This document shows positions 15,884 through 24,913 of a DNA stretch of 64,000 bases, one piece after another; position 1 is the stretch's first letter; each line of letters starts with the position of its first letter. The notes beneath the pieces were generated by a model. It searched no databases. It was given only the letters and a program-made list of their open reading frames with translations, and was not told where the DNA came from. This DNA is from Ferrovibrio sp. MS7 (GTDB lineage Bacteria; Pseudomonadota; Alphaproteobacteria; Ferrovibrionales; Ferrovibrionaceae). The stretch covers positions 2,322,001-2,386,000 of the forward strand of contig NZ_JBBKBA010000001.1 of assembly GCF_038404985.1 (NCBI RefSeq), read 5' to 3'. Made by a program: the position numbers and the translations under genes.

Positions 15884-17053
15884 TCAACGATAGGGATCGG
15901 CTGCGTCGCGCAACCCGTCGCCGAAGAAGTTGAAGGCCAAAACCACCAGGACGACCGGAATGGCCGGGGCCATCAGCCACGGGTAAAGCGCCACCACGTT
16001 GATATTCTGCGCCTCGTTCAGCAGCACGCCCCAGGAGGTGATTGGCGGCCGCAGGCCAAGGCCGAGGAAGGACAAAGCCGTCTCGCCCAGGATCATGGAC
16101 GGGATCGACAGCGTTGCCGAGGCGATCAGGTGGCTCATGAAGCTTGGCATCAGGTGACGGCCGATAATGCGGCTGGGGCTGGCGCCCATGAGCTGCGCGG
16201 CAGTGCAGAAATCCTCCTCGCGCAAGCTGAGCAGTTTGGAGCGCACGGCGCGGGCGAGGCCCGGCCAGTCGAGTAGGCCGAGGATGATGGTGATGCCGAA
16301 ATAGACCAGGATCGGCGACCAGGTGACCGGCAGGGCGGCGGATAGCGCCATCCAGAGCGGCAGTTCGGGCAAACTTCGGATGATTTCGATCATGCGCTGG
16401 ATCACATTGTCGATCCAGCCGCCGTAATAGCCAGAGATGCCGCCCAGCACGATGCCGATGATGAAGCTGATGGCGATGCCGATCAGGCCGACGGTAAGCG
16501 AGATGCGGGTGCCGTAGACGATGCGGGAGTAGATGTCGCGCCCGAGCCGGTCGGTGCCCATCAGGTAGAAATGCCCATCCTCCGCCGGGCAGACGAAGTG
16601 GAAGCGCATCGGGATCATGCCCCAGAACTGGTAGGCATCGCCCTGGCAGAAGAAGCGCAGCGGCAGCACGCGCCGCGTATCCTCGGTATATTCGCGTTTC
16701 AGCGTATCGACATTGAGCTTGAAGCGCAGGCCATAGACAAACGGGCCGACGAACTCGCCCTCATGGAACAGGTGGATCTCGCTCGGCGGCGCGTAGATGG
16801 CGCGGGCGTTGCGAGTCTGCACATTGTAAGGCGCGATGAATTCGGAAATCAGCGTCGAGCCATAGATCAGCAGCAGGATCACGGCGCTCCAGACGCCGAG
16901 GCGGTGGCGCTTGAACTTCCACCACATCATCTGCCATTGCGAAGCTTGGTAGTAGCGCTCCTGCTCCGGCGACAGCTTCTCGACGGAATAGGGATCGAAG
17001 GGCTCCTTCGAGACCCAGTGTTGCAGGCGGGTGTCGTTGGTGCTGTCGGTCAT
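15884..17053 (-). CDS. oligopeptide-type ABC transporter permease (OppC-like)
   Basis: A 389-residue inner-membrane permease. After a hydrophilic N-terminal stretch rich in aromatic residues comes a first membrane span (VWSAVILLLIYG), then a periplasmic loop of about 120 residues, then the BPD_transp_1 domain. The EAA loop is visible in FCTAAQLMGASPSRIIGRHLMP. The end FNFFGDGLRDAADPYR is typical of DppC/OppC proteins. It follows the OppB-like gene by 1 bp and is the last gene of the operon. Confidence 0.92.
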   Translation of the reverse strand: MTDSTNDTRLQHWVSKEPFDPYSVEKLSPEQERYYQASQWQMMWWKFKRHRLGVWSAVILLLIYGSTLISEFIAPYNVQTRNARAIYAPPSEIHLFHEGEFVGPFVYGLRFKLNVDTLKREYTEDTRRVLPLRFFCQGDAYQFWGMIPMRFHFVCPAEDGHFYLMGTDRLGRDIYSRIVYGTRISLTVGLIGIAISFIIGIVLGGISGYYGGWIDNVIQRMIEIIRSLPELPLWMALSAALPVTWSPILVYFGITIILGLLDWPGLARAVRSKLLSLREEDFCTAAQLMGASPSRIIGRHLMPSFMSHLIASATLSIPSMILGETALSFLGLGLRPPITSWGVLLNEAQNINVVALYPWLMAPAIPVVLVVLAFNFFGDGLRDAADPYR

Positions 17054-17054
17054 G

Positions 17055-18080
17055 CTACTTGGCCTTGCCGCCGGTGAGCCGGATGCGCGGATCGAGCAGG
17101 GCCAGCAGAATATCGGAAACCAGCATGCCGAACACGGTCAGCACCGCCAGGAACATCAGGAACGAGCCGGCGAGATACTGATCCAGCGATTGCAGCGCGC
17201 CGAGCAGCATCGGGCCTGCGGTCGGCAGGCTCATCACCACCGAAACGATCACCGAGCCGGACACCATATGCGGCAGCAGGTTGCCGATATCGGCGATGAA
17301 CGGATTCAGCGCCATGCGGATCGGGTATTTCACCAGCAGCTTAATCGGTGGCACGCCCTTGGCGCGCGCGGTGGTGACATACTGCTTCTGCAATTCATCT
17401 AGCAGGTTGGCGCGCAGGCGGCGGATCATCGCCGCCGTGCCGGACGTGCCGATCACCACCACCGGCACGATCATATGTGCCATCAGCGACTTGAATTTCT
17501 CCCAGCCCCAGGGTGCATCAATCAGATGCTCGTCCACCAGGCCGCCGATGCTCATGCCGAACCAGATGTTGAAATAATACAGCATCACCAAAGCGAGCAG
17601 GAAATTCGGCGTCGCGAGGCCGAGATAGCCGAGCAGGGTGAAGCCGTAATCGCCCCAGCTATATTGCCGCGTGGCGGAATAGACGCCGATCGGGAAGGAG
17701 ACGATGTAGACGAACAGGATGGTGAAGAAATTGATCACCGCCGTCATCACCAGGCGGTCGCCGATCAACTCGCTCACCGGCCGGTTATACTCGAACGACC
17801 AGCCCCAATCGCCCTGCAGCAGGCCGGCAAAGCCGTTCGGGCCAGGAATGAAGCCCATCCAGATGGCGTATTGCTCGATCAGGCTGCGGTCCAGTGCATA
17901 TTGGTGGCGCAGGTATTCGGCACGCTCCATCGCCGAGCCTTCGCCCTGGGCGCGCAGCTCGGCAATCTGGTTGCTGAGGAAGTCGCCGGGCGGCAGCTTG
18001 ATGATGATGAAGATCAAGGCGCTGATGATCAGCAAGGTCGGGATCATCAGCAGCAGCCGGCGGGCCAGGTACATCAGCAT
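17055..18080 (-). CDS. oligopeptide-type ABC transporter permease (OppB-like)
   Basis: A 341-residue permease beginning MLMYLARRLLLMIPTLLIISALIFI, the usual DppB/OppB N terminus. It has about six membrane spans and the EAA loop (YVTTARAKGVPPIKLLVKYPIRMALNP). It pairs with the OppC-like permease to form the membrane channel of the importer. It lies 10 bp after the binding-protein gene and 1 bp before the second permease gene. Confidence 0.93.
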   Translation of the reverse strand: MLMYLARRLLLMIPTLLIISALIFIIIKLPPGDFLSNQIAELRAQGEGSAMERAEYLRHQYALDRSLIEQYAIWMGFIPGPNGFAGLLQGDWGWSFEYNRPVSELIGDRLVMTAVINFFTILFVYIVSFPIGVYSATRQYSWGDYGFTLLGYLGLATPNFLLALVMLYYFNIWFGMSIGGLVDEHLIDAPWGWEKFKSLMAHMIVPVVVIGTSGTAAMIRRLRANLLDELQKQYVTTARAKGVPPIKLLVKYPIRMALNPFIADIGNLLPHMVSGSVIVSVVMSLPTAGPMLLGALQSLDQYLAGSFLMFLAVLTVFGMLVSDILLALLDPRIRLTGGKAK

Positions 18081-18090
18081 GGAATGGCGC

Positions 18091-19995
18091 TCACTGCTTC
18101 ATCCAGAAAATTTCCGGCCGGTACATGCCGATCAGTGCGCCGGGATCCCAGTTGTAGATGCCTTCATCGGGCACATTGGCCAGCTTGCGGTTCACCACGA
18201 TCGGCTGGAACACGCCGGTGATCACGCCGATGGTGTACATCTGGTCCATATGGATGGTGAGCATGCGGTGCCAGATCTGCTCGCGCGTCGTCAGGTCGCC
18301 GGCCTCGGTCCAGTCCTCGTTCAGCTTCAGCAGTTCCTTGGCCTCGGTCATGTCCGGCGCTTCGCCATTCTGGCCCTTGGTCTCATAGAACTGGCCCCAT
18401 TTCGGCCATTGCAACTGGAACTGCGAGGTCGGCGCCAGTTCGGACGGGCTGGCGGCGGCATTCGGCACGCCATTCTCCAGGCCCGACCACACGCTCATCA
18501 ATGCCTCGCCGGCGAAGATGCGGTTGCGCAGCACGTCGCGCTGGCTCGGCTTCGGGAACATCTTGATGCCGAGCTTGAGCCAGCTTTCGGCGATCAGTTC
18601 CAGGATGTCGATCTGCTCGGAAACCTCGCCGGCGGTCTCGATGATGATTTCCATCGGTCGGCCATCGGGCAGCAGGCGGATGCCATCGGCGCCACGCTTG
18701 GCAAGCCCCAGTTCATCCAGCAGCTTGTTCGCCTTGGCGATGTCGAACTCGATGTCGCGGGTCTGATACATCGGGCGGAACAGCGGGCTGTCGGGCAGCA
18801 CGGTGTTGTTGGCTTCCTGCGCCAGGCCGTAGAACAGCGACTGGTTCACCGCCTCGCGGTCGATGCCATGCGAGAGCGCGCGGCGGAAGCGCACGTCGCG
18901 CACCAGCTTGCGCCAAGTGGCATCATTCACGTTGAAATTCGGGAAGATGGTGAAATGCGAGCCCTTGGCGGTCTTCCACAGCAGGGTGCGGTAACCGGCG
19001 CGCTTCTCGTTCTCTTTCAGGAAGGTGAAATTGGAGAAGGCGATGGTGCGGAACTGCACATCGGCCTCGCCGGCACCGGCCTTGGCCGGGATCAGCTTCG
19101 GGTCGGCCTGGGCCAGCACCACGCGGTCGAGATAGGGCAGTTGTACGCCATTGGCATCGACGCGGTGGTAATAGGGATTGCGCACGGCAACGAAGCGGAT
19201 CGATGGCGGCCGGGTCTGGATCATCCAGGCATCCAGCGTCGGCAGGTCCGGGTTGTCGTTCTCCACCATGTTGTCGATCTTGTTGTGCAACGCCGCCCAG
19301 TTGGCGCGCTTCTCGGCCGCCGCCAGCTTCGCCAGCGCCGCCGGATCGGCGTATTTGGCGTGGTATTTCTTCAGGTAGGTGGAGGGGCGGTAGAGATAGA
19401 AGGCCGAGGTGCCGGCAATGCGCGGCAGGAAGCGCGGGTTGCGCTGCTTCCAGCTATAGCGGACGGTATAGGCGTCGGGGAATTCCACCAGCGGCCGCTC
19501 GCCATCCACCAGCAGGTCGACCGGCGGGCCCGAAGGGCTCAATTCCGGATTGTTGGCGATATCTTCCCAGTAGTAGCGGAAATCCTCCGCCGTGAAGGGC
19601 GAGCCATCGGACCATTTATGGCCCTTGCGCAGATGGAAGGTGAAAACCCGCTCGTCCTCCACCTCGAAGCGTTCGCAGAGGTCCGGCACGAAATCGTATT
19701 TCTCGTTATAGACCACCAGGCGGTTGTAGCTGATGGTGTTGAGCAGTCGCAATTCGCGGGCGCGGCCGATCAGGGTGCGCATTTCGCCACCCTGCTGGCC
19801 GATCTTGTAGGGCGGCTTGAACTCCACCAGCATCGGCTTTTCCGGCAGCCGCTTTTCAATCGGCGGCAGCTTGCCGGCGCCGACATCGGCGGCCAGCGAA
19901 GCGGTTTCCTTCAGCGTCACCTGTGCCCAGGCTGCCGTGGTGGATGTGGTAGTGAGAGCGGCGAGCAGAAGGGCGGCGCGGGCGAAGTGTTTCAT
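18091..19995 (-). CDS. extracellular solute-binding protein, family 5
   Basis: A 634-residue periplasmic binding protein with a signal peptide ([24 protein letters not shown]). The SBP_bac_5 fold shows FTFHLRKGHKWSDGSPFTAEDFRYY-type sequence and VRFRRALSHGIDREAVNQ. At over 600 residues it is longer than DppA/OppA and closer to the large subgroup that includes YejA. The ligand (peptide, opine, sugar or antibiotic-like) is not deducible. It overlaps the ATPase gene by 4 bp. Confidence 0.92.
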   Translation of the reverse strand: MKHFARAALLLAALTTTSTTAAWAQVTLKETASLAADVGAGKLPPIEKRLPEKPMLVEFKPPYKIGQQGGEMRTLIGRARELRLLNTISYNRLVVYNEKYDFVPDLCERFEVEDERVFTFHLRKGHKWSDGSPFTAEDFRYYWEDIANNPELSPSGPPVDLLVDGERPLVEFPDAYTVRYSWKQRNPRFLPRIAGTSAFYLYRPSTYLKKYHAKYADPAALAKLAAAEKRANWAALHNKIDNMVENDNPDLPTLDAWMIQTRPPSIRFVAVRNPYYHRVDANGVQLPYLDRVVLAQADPKLIPAKAGAGEADVQFRTIAFSNFTFLKENEKRAGYRTLLWKTAKGSHFTIFPNFNVNDATWRKLVRDVRFRRALSHGIDREAVNQSLFYGLAQEANNTVLPDSPLFRPMYQTRDIEFDIAKANKLLDELGLAKRGADGIRLLPDGRPMEIIIETAGEVSEQIDILELIAESWLKLGIKMFPKPSQRDVLRNRIFAGEALMSVWSGLENGVPNAAASPSELAPTSQFQLQWPKWGQFYETKGQNGEAPDMTEAKELLKLNEDWTEAGDLTTREQIWHRMLTIHMDQMYTIGVITGVFQPIVVNRKLANVPDEGIYNWDPGALIGMYRPEIFWMKQ

Positions 19996-21893
19996 GCCAC
20001 AAGCTCCCGGGCATCGGCGGAAGCCGCAGCCCGAACGTAATGGCCCTCGCCGAGATCGATCAGGGCGGGGCGCGTGGTGCCATCAATGGTGAAAGGGGCG
20101 GGCCAGGCTGCGGGGATGGAGGCCTTGCCTTCCATCAGCAGCTTGAGATCGAGCCGGGCATTCGGATCCGGCTTCGGCACGGCGGCAAGCAATGCCTTGG
20201 TGTAGGGATGCACCGGGCGCTTGAACAGCAATTCGCGCGGCGCCAGTTCCACCAGCCGGCCGGCGCACATCACCGCGATGCGGTCGGCGATATAATCGAC
20301 CACGGCGAGATTGTGCGAGATGAACAGGTAGGTGAGGCCGAGTTCCTTCTTCAGGTCCTTCAGCAGGTTCAGTACCTGGGCCTGGATCGACACGTCGAGT
20401 GCCGAAACCGGCTCGTCGCAGATCAGCAATTCCGGCTGCAAGGCGAGCGCGCGGGCGATGCCGATGCGCTGGCGCTGGCCGCCGGAGAAACTGTGCGGAT
20501 AGCGGCGCAGGTGGCGCACATCCAGGCCGACCAGGGTCATCAATTCCTTCACGCGCTCGAACCGCTCCGTTTCGTCGCCGATCTGGTGGATCACCAGCGG
20601 CTCGGACACGATGTCGAACACCGTCATGCGCGGATTGAGCGAGGAGAACGGGTCCTGGAAGATGAACTGCACCTTGCGGCGGAAGTCGAACAGCGCCTGG
20701 CCTTCCAGTTGCAGCACATCAACATCCTGATCGCCGCCATGGAAGCGGATGCTGCCTTCGTCCGGCGTCAGCGCCCGCATGATCATCTTGCTGGTGGTGG
20801 TCTTGCCGCAGCCGCTTTCGCCCACCAGCCCTAAGCATTCGCCGCGCTGCACGGCGAAGCTGACATCATCCACCGCCAGCGCCACGGCATTCGACTTGCC
20901 ACTGAAAAAACCGCCCTTGCGGATGGAGAAGCGCTTGGTCAGGCCGCTCACTTCCAAGAGCGGCTTGCCGGCCTGTTCGGCCACGGGTGCGCGGCGCTTC
21001 AGCATACCGCCAACTTCCGCCTTGATTTCGCGGATCGGCACCAGCCGTTCGCCCGGCTTCATGTCGAAGCGCGGCACGGCATTCAGCAGCGCCTTGAGAT
21101 AGGGATGTTCGGGATGGCGGAAGATGTCGTCGAGCGAACCGCGCTCCATCACCTTGCCGTGGTACATCACCACAATCTCGTCGGCCATGTTGGCAACAAC
21201 ACCGAGATCATGGGTGATCATCAGCACTGCCATGCCGAGTTCGGTCTGCAGGTCCTTGATCAGTTTCAGGATCTGCGCCTGGATCGTCACGTCCAGCGCC
21301 GTGGTCGGCTCGTCGGCGATCAGCAGGGCCGGGCGGCAGACCAGCGCCATGGCGATCATGGCGCGCTGGCGCAGGCCACCGGAAAGCTCGAAGGCATAGG
21401 TGTTCATGGCGCGGGCCGGATCGGGGAAGCCGACCAGGCGCAGCATGTCGGTGGCGAGCTTGTCGGCCTCTTCCTGGCTGGCGTTGCGGTGCAGCCGCAG
21501 GGCTTCCGTCACCTGGTTGCCGATGGTGTGCAGCGGCGACAGCGAGGTCATCGGCTCCTGGAAGATGATCGAGAGGCGGCCGCCCTGCAGCTTGCGCATC
21601 TCATCGCCATCGCGCTGCAGCTTGGCGATATCGACAATGGTGCCGCTCCGCGCCGGGTCGCGGAACAGGATCTCGCCGCTGGCGATGTGTGCCGCCCGCG
21701 GCAGGATGCCCATGATCGCCTGGCTGACCACTGACTTGCCGCTGCCGGACTCGCCCACCAAAGCCACGGTCTTGCCCTGTGGGACGCGGAAGCTGATGCC
21801 ATCCACCGCCTTGATCACGCCTTCGGAGACGCGGAACTGCACCCGCAGGTCGCGAACGTCGATCACCGGGGTGAAGTCATCGGCGGCACTCAT
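19992..21893 (-). CDS. fused double ATPase of the oligopeptide ABC importer
   Basis: One 633-residue chain carries two complete nucleotide-binding domains. Domain 1 (about 8-300) has Walker A GESGSGKS and Walker B LLIADEP. Domain 2 (about 310-633) has Walker A GESGCGKT, signature FSGGQRQR and Walker B LLICDEP. Each domain is followed by the oligopeptide-type C-terminal extension. This is a DppD-DppF (GsiA/YejF-like) fusion, so one protein powers the importer. It overlaps its neighbours by 4 bp on both sides. Confidence 0.95.
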   Translation of the reverse strand: MSAADDFTPVIDVRDLRVQFRVSEGVIKAVDGISFRVPQGKTVALVGESGSGKSVVSQAIMGILPRAAHIASGEILFRDPARSGTIVDIAKLQRDGDEMRKLQGGRLSIIFQEPMTSLSPLHTIGNQVTEALRLHRNASQEEADKLATDMLRLVGFPDPARAMNTYAFELSGGLRQRAMIAMALVCRPALLIADEPTTALDVTIQAQILKLIKDLQTELGMAVLMITHDLGVVANMADEIVVMYHGKVMERGSLDDIFRHPEHPYLKALLNAVPRFDMKPGERLVPIREIKAEVGGMLKRRAPVAEQAGKPLLEVSGLTKRFSIRKGGFFSGKSNAVALAVDDVSFAVQRGECLGLVGESGCGKTTTSKMIMRALTPDEGSIRFHGGDQDVDVLQLEGQALFDFRRKVQFIFQDPFSSLNPRMTVFDIVSEPLVIHQIGDETERFERVKELMTLVGLDVRHLRRYPHSFSGGQRQRIGIARALALQPELLICDEPVSALDVSIQAQVLNLLKDLKKELGLTYLFISHNLAVVDYIADRIAVMCAGRLVELAPRELLFKRPVHPYTKALLAAVPKPDPNARLDLKLLMEGKASIPAAWPAPFTIDGTTRPALIDLGEGHYVRAAASADARELVA

Positions 21894-22402
21894 GCCCTGG
21901 CCTCGTCGTGCAAGGCGCCGGCCTGCAGCAGGCGGGCATTGTTCAAGGTGTCGGCATCCGGCGTCAGGCCAAGTTTGTCAGCAGCCGCCAGAGCCACGGC
22001 AGCAAGACGCTCGAATCCCTCAAGGTCGCTATCGGCGCGCAATGTTGTTCCCCCGCGGCCCGTTATACTCACCGTCATCCAGCCGCCGCTGCGGTCGCGC
22101 CTGGTGGAGTAGTAGCGCAGCCGGACGCTGCGTAATTCCTCCCAGGCCACGCGCCGCCGAGACGCCAGGCCCCAGCGACTGATCCGTGCCACGCCCAGGT
22201 CGTCGAGTTCGAACTCGATCTGTTGGCGCCACAGCGTGTGGCAGCCCAGCCAGGCCAGCAGCAGGCTCACGCCGCCAAGTAGGAAAAAGATGACAGATAT
22301 AGGGGAGTTAAACAACATCAGAGCGAGGCAAAAGGCGAGCGCGGGCCAGGCGCGGAGATGGTCGCGCCAGAGGTGATGCAGCGGGTAGTACAGCCGGGTC
22401 AT
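21890..22402 (-). CDS. small membrane protein of unknown function
   Basis: A 170-residue protein with two closely spaced hydrophobic segments (about residues 15-60). A soluble beta-rich region follows (IEFELDDLGVARISRWGL, VAWEELRSVRLRYYSTRRDRSGGW) that reads like a bacterial PH-type domain, and the C terminus is helical. No catalytic motif is seen. It is the first gene of the ABC importer operon, joined to the ATPase gene by a 4-bp overlap, and may be an accessory of that transporter. It follows the deacetylase-like gene by 23 bp. Confidence 0.7.
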   Translation of the reverse strand: MTRLYYPLHHLWRDHLRAWPALAFCLALMLFNSPISVIFFLLGGVSLLLAWLGCHTLWRQQIEFELDDLGVARISRWGLASRRRVAWEELRSVRLRYYSTRRDRSGGWMTVSITGRGGTTLRADSDLEGFERLAAVALAAADKLGLTPDADTLNNARLLQAGALHDEARA

Positions 22403-22425
22403 GACAGGGATATTACGTGCAAAAA

Positions 22426-23196
22426 TTAACCCGGTGGCGGCCCGGCGCCGAAGGCCGTATCGATATCCACCCAGAACGCGGCGCGATGCGCCTGGGTATG
22501 GGCAATGAAGCGGGCGGTGAAAGCCCAGGTCGCCTCATCCTGCTGCGCATGGTGGGTGAGCAGGCCGAGCGGCTCGGCATCAGGGGTTTCCCGCGCCAGA
22601 CGAAGCTGGCGCAGCGCCTGGTCGAGGCAGGCGGCTTCACCGAGAAAACCCGCACCCTGGCGCCAATCCACCGGATCGAGATGGGTATTCACCTGCATCA
22701 GGCCCGGCGCCGCCCATGCTTCCTCGCGCGCCTTGTAGGTGGAAAGGCCATGCAGCCCCAGGCGCGGCAGATGTGGCAGCAGGGCGGGCGCGATGCGGTT
22801 CCAGGGCGGCACCAGCACCGGGCGCAGGCCGATACCGAACAGTTTTTTCAAGCTTTCGCGGCCCTGGCGCAGGTCGGCCAGGGCTTCCTGGGCCGGGCGG
22901 GCACTGGGGAATTCCGCCTTCTTCTCGCCCGCCGGGGCATGGTTCCGGTGCGCGAAACCATGTTGCAGTACAGCAATCGAGTCACGGCCCCGCAGCGCCT
23001 GGGCCAGCTCGGCGCCGGCGCGGGCTGGGATCACCGCCAGGCTGAGCGGCGCAGCGTTTGCCGCCTGCAGGTCCAGCAGCCGCTGCAATTCTGGCGTCAG
23101 TGCGCCGGCATCATCGTCGCGCCACCAGAACAGGGCTTTGCGGCCCAGCGTCGCCCAGGCATCGAGTTCGGCATCAAGTGCTGCCCAGTTACTCAC
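22426..23196 (-). CDS. polysaccharide deacetylase-like protein
   Basis: A 256-residue protein from a GTG start at 23196 that forms a GTGA overlap with the preceding transferase gene. It has the LFWWRDDDAG motif near residue 20, where the paired aspartates bind metal in NodB-like deacetylases. QHGFAHRNH is a likely metal-binding histidine motif, and LVPPWNRI and LLTHHAQQDEAT motifs also fit. No signal peptide is seen, so it would act in the cytoplasm on an intracellular glycan or glycolipid precursor. It is the last gene of the glycosyltransferase operon. Confidence 0.78.
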   Translation of the reverse strand: MSNWAALDAELDAWATLGRKALFWWRDDDAGALTPELQRLLDLQAANAAPLSLAVIPARAGAELAQALRGRDSIAVLQHGFAHRNHAPAGEKKAEFPSARPAQEALADLRQGRESLKKLFGIGLRPVLVPPWNRIAPALLPHLPRLGLHGLSTYKAREEAWAAPGLMQVNTHLDPVDWRQGAGFLGEAACLDQALRQLRLARETPDAEPLGLLTHHAQQDEATWAFTARFIAHTQAHRAAFWVDIDTAFGAGPPPG

Positions 23197-24335
23197 GCGA
23201 GCAGCCGGTGGAGAAGGGCAGCCGTGTTGGCGGCGCCATCCAGGTCCAGCACCGGCTTGTCGGGCAAAGCCATGTCCAGGGCGCGGTCGACAGCCTCGGC
23301 CAGCGCCGCCGGCGTTGCCTCGGACTCGCGCAGGGCCTGCACTGCGCCGCGCTGGCGCAGCAGGTCGGCGCGCAGGGCCTGCTCGGTCTCGTCGCCGCCC
23401 GAGAACGGCACCACCACGGCGCGGGCGCGGGCGGCGAGTGTTTCCATCACCGTGTTGTAGCCGGCCTTGCTGATCGAGACGCGGCAATGCCGCAGCATGC
23501 TGGGGAAATCCGGCCGCGCCCAATCGACGATCACGCCATCGGGTGCCATGGCGCGCAAGGCCGCCACATCCTCGGCGCTTTCCTGCCGGCTTACCAGCAG
23601 GCGCCAGGTGAGATCGCGCGCCCGCGAGAGTGGCCGCGCGGCGATGGCCGTGCGGAACAGCGGCATGCCGACCGCGCCGCCGCCGGCCGAGACCAGCACT
23701 TCATCGCGCCCGGCCTCGGTCGGCTGCAATTCGGATTGCTCGACGATATAGCCGGTGTAATGCAACGGGGTGGTGATGCGGCCAGCCAGCGGGAAAGTCT
23801 GCTCGAACGGGATGAAACGCGGGTCGCCGTGGATCAGCGTGCCGTCGTAATGGTTTTCCAGCCAGGCCAGCACATCCAGGTCGCGCTCTGGCTTGGTGCG
23901 GTCGACCAGGATGTCGCGCACCGAACTCAGCACCAGCGGGCGCGCTTTGCTCGAACGGATATGCGCCAGCCAGGGCAGCAATTCATGCCGCATCGGCCGG
24001 CGCGCATAGGGAAACAGTTCGGTGATCACGGCCGCCGGCTGGAACTCATCGAACAGGCGGTAAAGCTCGGCGCGGCGCTGTTCCCACCAGGCATCATCGA
24101 CGCGGTTGCCGGCGAAATCGAGGATGATGCGGAAACTGGCATCGGCGGCGCGAGCCGGCGGCAATTGTGCGAAGCGGATACCATCCAGCTTGCCCAGTGT
24201 CGGATCGGGATAGCCGCCGGAAACCAGCAGCACCTCGAAGTCGGCGCGGGCCAGCGCGCGGGCAATCGCGGCGACGCGGTGCAGATGGCCGACGCCAAGC
24301 AGATGCTGCACATAGATCAGGACTTTGGCACTCAT
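23193..24335 (-). CDS. MurG-like glycosyltransferase (GT28 type)
   Basis: A 380-residue protein beginning MSAKVLIYVQHLLGVGHLHRV, a GT-B N-terminal nucleotide fold with the GxGH loop. The C-terminal half has EVLVSAGGGAVG and SISKAGYNTVMETLAARARAVVVPF, the donor-binding part of the GT28/MurG group. It probably transfers a nucleotide-sugar unit; donor and acceptor are unknown. It overlaps the genes on both sides by 4 bp. It resembles the first transferase of the operon (27281-28510) in layout, so the two may be paralogues. Confidence 0.82.
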   Translation of the reverse strand: MSAKVLIYVQHLLGVGHLHRVAAIARALARADFEVLLVSGGYPDPTLGKLDGIRFAQLPPARAADASFRIILDFAGNRVDDAWWEQRRAELYRLFDEFQPAAVITELFPYARRPMRHELLPWLAHIRSSKARPLVLSSVRDILVDRTKPERDLDVLAWLENHYDGTLIHGDPRFIPFEQTFPLAGRITTPLHYTGYIVEQSELQPTEAGRDEVLVSAGGGAVGMPLFRTAIAARPLSRARDLTWRLLVSRQESAEDVAALRAMAPDGVIVDWARPDFPSMLRHCRVSISKAGYNTVMETLAARARAVVVPFSGGDETEQALRADLLRQRGAVQALRESEATPAALAEAVDRALDMALPDKPVLDLDGAANTAALLHRLLA

Positions 24336-24913
24336 CGCGGCACCAGCGGAATATTCATCTGTTCGGGGCGCGGCAAGCCGTCGGCCTCCAGGCGGAAGAC
24401 ATGCAGGCAGGTCCAGTCCAGCTTCACCGGCGGCTTGCCCAGCATCGGCCAGTCATAGGCCAGCGCCAGTATGGCACGGATTACGCCCTTGTGGCTCATG
24501 GCGCCGCAATTCACGCCGGCTTCGGCACGGGCGCGCAGCCAGGGCTTGAGGCGGTCCTGCACCTGGCGCGGGCTTTCGCCATTCGGCGGCTGCAGGTCCA
24601 GGCCGCGCGATTCATTCTCCAGGAAATCGCCGAGATGACTCAGGTCGTCCAGCGTCTTGCCTTCATACTCGCCCCAATGGGTCTCGATCAATGCGGCGTC
24701 AGGCGCCGGTTCAAGGCCGAGGGCTTTTGCCGTCTGCCGCGTGCGGATCAGCGGGCTGGTGAACCACGGCCAGGCATCGTAGGGCGCAGGCAGCTTCTGC
24801 TGTTGCAGTTTCGCCAGCGCGCTATCGAGTGCCGGAATATCGGCGCGGCCTTGCAGCCGGCCGGCTTCGTTCCAGGCGGTGCGGGTATGGCGGTAGAGCG
24901 CGAGCAGCGTCAT
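24332..24913 (-). CDS. histidine phosphatase family protein
   Basis: A 193-residue protein of the phosphoglycerate-mutase-like superfamily. The phospho-acceptor motif is LYRHTRTAWNEAGRLQG, with RHT at residues 8-10 instead of the common RHG. Later parts are an ETHWGEYEGKTLDD acid segment and the second histidine in SHKGVIRAIL. It probably removes a phosphate from a sugar phosphate or lipid-linked intermediate of the surrounding glycan operon. It overlaps both neighbouring glycosyltransferase genes by 4 bp. Confidence 0.85.
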   Translation of the reverse strand: MTLLALYRHTRTAWNEAGRLQGRADIPALDSALAKLQQQKLPAPYDAWPWFTSPLIRTRQTAKALGLEPAPDAALIETHWGEYEGKTLDDLSHLGDFLENESRGLDLQPPNGESPRQVQDRLKPWLRARAEAGVNCGAMSHKGVIRAILALAYDWPMLGKPPVKLDWTCLHVFRLEADGLPRPEQMNIPLVPR

